From: Allokutzneria sp. NRRL B-24872
Lineage (GTDB): Bacteria; Actinomycetota; Actinomycetes; Mycobacteriales; Pseudonocardiaceae
Assembly: GCF_002155965.1 (NCBI RefSeq)
Contig: NZ_MUMH01000036.1
Span: 1-46,627 of the forward strand
Reading direction: 5' to 3'
Length of the DNA: 46,627 nucleotides
Of the stretch, positions 43,744-46,627 are shown in pieces. Under the pieces are notes generated by a model that worked only from the letters and a program-made list of their open reading frames with translations, did no database searches and was not told the origin of the DNA. The position numbers and the translations under genes are program-made. How positions within the stretch are numbered: position 1 is the stretch's first letter; each line of letters begins with the position of its first letter.

Positions 43744-45642
43744 GTGACTGGTACCGGTCGGGGCCGCCCTGGTTGGGGCGGGGGCAACCGCAAGCGGCAC
43801 AAGGAGGCGCAGGAGCTGCACAGCTCCGCGGAACCGCCGCGCGGTGGTGACCGGCGCACCCGTCCCGACGAGCAGCCGTCCTACCCGTGGGACGAGGACC
43901 CGGACTACCAGGCACGACCCCGCCGCCAGCGCACCGAGCCGGAGACGCGGTACGAGCCCAAGTACTACCCGCCGGACAGCTACCCGCAGCAGCCGCCGCG
44001 CTACCGCGAGCGCTACAACTCCGACGGCTACCCGGTCCCGGTCGAGGACTCGGGCGGGCACGACCGGCACCAGGACAGGCACCAGGACAGGCACGAGGAG
44101 TACCCGGAGCAGCACAACCGGCTGGCCCCGCCGCCGGAGTACGGCTCGGCCGGGCCGAAGCTGCCGAAGAAGATCACCGTCAGCCGGGTCGCGGTCTACC
44201 GCACCCGTCAGCTCGGCCAGCAGGCCGTGCAGGCGTTCCGGCGCGGGGTGCACGCGGACGGGGCCGACAAGTCCGGGCTGGCCGCGCTGACCTACGCGGT
44301 GATGATGAACTTCGCGCTGGACGCGGCGATCGCGGTGGCGCTGGCCAACACGCTGTTCTTCTCGGCGGCCAAGGGCGAGAGCCAGGGCAAGGTCGCGCTC
44401 TACCTGCTGATCACCGTTGCCCCGTTCGCGCTGGTCGCGCCGGTCGTCGGCCCGCTGCTGGACAAGCTCCAGCGCGGCAGAAGACTCGCGCTGGCCGCCT
44501 CCTTCGCCGGGCGCGCCGTGCTCGTCATGGTGATGGCGACGAACTTCGACTCGTGGGGGCTGTACCCGGCCGCGCTGGGCGCGATGGTGCTGTCCCAGTC
44601 CTTCGGCGTGCTCAAGGCGGCGGTGACACCGCGCGTGCTGCCCCCGGACATCTCGCTGGTGAAGTCCAACTCGCGGATGGCCGTGTTCGGCCTCGGCGCG
44701 AGCGTGGTCTTCGGCGGCATCGCGGGCGGGCTCGGCCAGCTCATCCACGAGTCGGCCGCGCTCTGGTTCGCCGCGGTGATCTGCGCGATCGGCGTGTGGC
44801 GCTGCCTGCGCATCCCGGCGTGGGTGGAGGTGACCGAGGGCGAGGTCCCCGCGTCGCTGAGCGCCAAGGCCGACAAGCGCGACGGCAAGCCCAAGCGCCA
44901 GCCGATGGGCCGCACCCTGCTCGTCGGCCTGTGGGGTGCGGGCTCGATCCGCGTGCTGACCGGCTTCCTGACCCTGTTCGCGGCGTTCGTGATCAAGGCG
45001 CAGACCGAGGGCGACGCGGTGCTCCAGCTGATGCTGCTCGGCGTGATCGGGGCGGCGGCCGGGCTCGGCACCTTCCTCGGCAACGCCATCGGCGCGCGCC
45101 TGCAACTGGACAAGCCCGACACCGTGGTCATCGCCTGCCTGAGCACCGCGCTCACCTCGGTGGTGTTCGCCGCGCTGATGGAGGGCCTGGTCACCGCGGC
45201 CATCGTCGGCCTGATGGGCGCGACCGCCTCCGCGCTGGCCAAGGCGTGCCTTGACGGGGCGATCCAGACCGACATGCCGGACGAGTCGCGGGCGTCGGCC
45301 TTCGGTCGCTCGGAGACGATCCTGCAACTCGCGTGGGTCTTCGGCGGCGTGCTCGGCCTGCTGCTGCCGCCGGTCTACTGGCTCGGGTTCACCGTGGTCG
45401 CGTGCGTGCTCGCGCTCGGCCTGGTGCAGACCGTGCTGACGCACCGGGGCACCTCGCTGATCCCCGGCCTCGGCGGCGACCGGCCGCTGCGCCCGGGCAG
45501 CGAGGACCGGACCAAGCCCACGGCTCCCCCGGTGCCTCCGGGCTCACCGGGCTCTCCGGTGAGCAGGCCGGACGGCTGGACTCCCGGGTGGCCGGGCTCG
45601 CAGGGCCAGCCGGGCGGAGCCCCGCCACCGCACTCCCCGTAG
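43744..45642 (+). CDS. Large MFS-type membrane protein, Rv0876c-like
   Basis: A 632-residue protein with a long disordered N-terminus (1-150) rich in Arg, Pro and Tyr, containing short HQDRHQDRH repeats, then about 12 membrane segments (170-565) starting LTYAVMMNFALDAAIAVALA, and a Pro/Gly-rich tail. It resembles M. tuberculosis Rv0876c. The transport substrate is unknown, and the long cytosolic N-terminus suggests a regulatory or scaffolding part. GTG 43744 follows the glutaminyl cyclase by 52 nt; the DUF2771 lipoprotein follows after 9 nt, so the two are likely co-transcribed. Confidence 0.85.
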   Translation: MTGTGRGRPGWGGGNRKRHKEAQELHSSAEPPRGGDRRTRPDEQPSYPWDEDPDYQARPRRQRTEPETRYEPKYYPPDSYPQQPPRYRERYNSDGYPVPVEDSGGHDRHQDRHQDRHEEYPEQHNRLAPPPEYGSAGPKLPKKITVSRVAVYRTRQLGQQAVQAFRRGVHADGADKSGLAALTYAVMMNFALDAAIAVALANTLFFSAAKGESQGKVALYLLITVAPFALVAPVVGPLLDKLQRGRRLALAASFAGRAVLVMVMATNFDSWGLYPAALGAMVLSQSFGVLKAAVTPRVLPPDISLVKSNSRMAVFGLGASVVFGGIAGGLGQLIHESAALWFAAVICAIGVWRCLRIPAWVEVTEGEVPASLSAKADKRDGKPKRQPMGRTLLVGLWGAGSIRVLTGFLTLFAAFVIKAQTEGDAVLQLMLLGVIGAAAGLGTFLGNAIGARLQLDKPDTVVIACLSTALTSVVFAALMEGLVTAAIVGLMGATASALAKACLDGAIQTDMPDESRASAFGRSETILQLAWVFGGVLGLLLPPVYWLGFTVVACVLALGLVQTVLTHRGTSLIPGLGGDRPLRPGSEDRTKPTAPPVPPGSPGSPVSRPDGWTPGWPGSQGQPGGAPPPHSP

Positions 45643-45651
45643 GTTTGACGC

Positions 45652-46128
45652 GTGCGTCGACTCGCTCTCCTGCTCGCGGCCGCCGGTGCCACCCTCGCCG
45701 GGTGCGCCGCGCCGACCCCGCCGACCGTGACCTTCTACGCGGCGGGCACCTCCGTGGTGACCGGCCCCGCCCAGCACTGCGACGTGCAGGTGGAGAACTG
45801 CTCGGCCGACCCGGACGCGCACGCCGTGCTGCGGGTGCCGCCGGGCAGCCCGTTGCAGATCTCTGTGGACGCCCACGTCGGGGAGACCCCGTGGCAGGTC
45901 GTCTTCCGCTTCCGCGACGCGGCCGGCACGCAGATCGAGGGCCGCAGCGCGGTGTTCTACGGCGAGAACGAGCGGCTCGCCTACACCCTGCGGCTGCCGA
46001 CCAACGCCGCGCAGCTGGAGACGGTGGAGATCCAGCAGTTCGGCGGGGTGCTCGCGGCGCGCGAGGACGGCGGCGTCGACTTCGTCACCAGGGGAACCTG
46101 GGTGCTCTCCGTCGACGACCGCCGCTGA
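45652..46128 (+). CDS. DUF2771 lipoprotein, Rv0875c-like
   Basis: A 158-residue exported lipoprotein. Signal peptide with lipobox LAGC (Cys18), then a small domain with two Cys (HCDVQVENCSAD) that may form a disulfide, and beta-strands such as PWQVVFRFRDAAGTQIEGRS. It matches DUF2771; M. tuberculosis Rv0875c has the same place next to the MFS gene. Function unknown. GTG 45652 starts VRRLALLLAAAG. It ends 3 nt from the convergent cold-shock gene. Confidence 0.82.
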   Translation: MRRLALLLAAAGATLAGCAAPTPPTVTFYAAGTSVVTGPAQHCDVQVENCSADPDAHAVLRVPPGSPLQISVDAHVGETPWQVVFRFRDAAGTQIEGRSAVFYGENERLAYTLRLPTNAAQLETVEIQQFGGVLAAREDGGVDFVTRGTWVLSVDDRR

Positions 46129-46131
46129 GCG

Positions 46132-46521
46132 CTAGTTCGGGTCCAGTTCGCGGGCGACGGCGCGGACGACGTCGGCGACGACCTTGGTGGTCTTGCGGTC
46201 CGGGTAGCGGTTGCGCTGCAGGTCCGGCTGGACCTTCATCTCCAACAGCTTGATCATGTCCTCGACCAGGCCGTGCAGCTCCTCGGCCGGGCGGCGCTGC
46301 GCCTCGGCCACCGAGGGCGCGGGGTCGACGAGGCGGACGGACAGCGCCTGCGGGCCGCGACGGCCGTCGGCGACGCCGAACTCCACGCGCTGGCCGGACT
46401 TGAGCGCGTCGACCCCCGCGGGCAGTGCGGAGGCGCGGACGTAGACGTCCTCACCGCCGTCCTGGGTGACGAAGCCGAAGCCCTTCTCCGCGTCGTACCA
46501 CTTGACCCTGCCGGTCGGCAC
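46132..46521 (-). CDS. cspB: CspB-type cold-shock protein with C-terminal extension
   Basis: Single-strand nucleic-acid-binding protein. Residues 1-65 are the cold-shock domain: [17 protein letters not shown] (RNP1 region) and [10 protein letters not shown] (RNP2 region). The 60-residue extension ending [19 protein letters not shown] is the same kind as in M. tuberculosis CspB (Rv0871), so the family is longer than the 67-residue E. coli CspA type. GTG 46521 gives the N-terminus [10 protein letters not shown] of homologues; GTG 46530, with AAGGGA close by, would add three residues. Confidence 0.9.
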   Translation of the reverse strand: MPTGRVKWYDAEKGFGFVTQDGGEDVYVRASALPAGVDALKSGQRVEFGVADGRRGPQALSVRLVDPAPSVAEAQRRPAEELHGLVEDMIKLLEMKVQPDLQRNRYPDRKTTKVVADVVRAVARELDPN

Positions 46522-46627
46522 TATGCTCACCGTTCCCTTAGCTTCATGTTGCGCCCCGCGCGACTGCCCCGGATTCACCCTGCGGCGTCCTCGCATGACG
46601 AACGCGTCCTAGGGCCTGTCCTCAAAG

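Overview
The window is high-GC DNA (GTG and TTG starts, dense operons with ATGA or GTGA stop/start overlaps) from an actinobacterium. Gene content and order, as I remember them, match a block of the Mycobacterium tuberculosis chromosome: gltA2 (Rv0896), citA (Rv0889c), serC (Rv0884c), sepH (Rv0883c), DUF2537 (Rv0882), a SpoU methylase (Rv0881), a MarR regulator (Rv0880), the Rv0876c membrane protein, the Rv0875c lipoprotein and cspB (Rv0871). A 30-bp-period repeat array and gene sizes fit Pseudonocardiales, but I cannot name a genus. No rRNA, tRNA, CRISPR or complete mobile element is visible.

Layout. 1-1420: citrate synthase (minus). 1880-6469: a minus-strand group of APC permease, aldose epimerase-like protein, amidohydrolase and PfkB kinase, probably one uptake and catabolic operon. 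6534-7430: XRE regulator and DUF2975 membrane protein. 7517-13245: arginase-fold protein, MFS exporter, membrane protein of unknown function, pdxH, and a second citrate synthase (citA). 13390-17854 is an accessory stretch: an Abi/HEPN-like defence gene, a NarL-type two-component system, an alpha/beta hydrolase and a Phd/RelE toxin-antitoxin pair under a perfect 22-bp palindrome. 17968-20280: serC and sepH. 20352-24699: MarR regulator and a heterodimeric ABC exporter. 24709-27913: DUF2537, SpoU methylase and a glutamate-cysteine ligase-family enzyme.

27910-34220 is the metal and cofactor region. A cobalamin riboswitch heads a minus-strand operon btuF-btuC-btuD plus an FhuF-like 2Fe-2S protein, with an ABC-F ATPase close behind. 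Divergent from it is an Fe/Mn superoxide dismutase with a Nur-type nickel box in its promoter. Between the SOD gene and the convergent MFS gene lies a 17/19 match to the IdeR/DmdR iron box, inside a sigma70-like promoter that points into about 80 nt ending in an intrinsic terminator: a candidate iron-repressed small RNA.

34220-38898: MFS exporter with MarR regulator, a secreted lipase-like protein with Asp in place of the nucleophilic Ser, an NCS2 purine permease and DUF2530. 38917-39028: four quasi-palindromic cores at exactly 30-bp spacing. 39027-42838: a sacsin/Hsp90-type ATPase coupled to a zinc-ribbon DUF3027 protein. 42897-46521: glutaminyl cyclase, a large MFS protein, a DUF2771 lipoprotein and a CspB-type cold-shock protein.

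The most promising new signals are the iron-box small RNA, the FhuF-like protein inside a B12-controlled operon, the repeat array, and the Abi/HEPN gene with its structured flanks.
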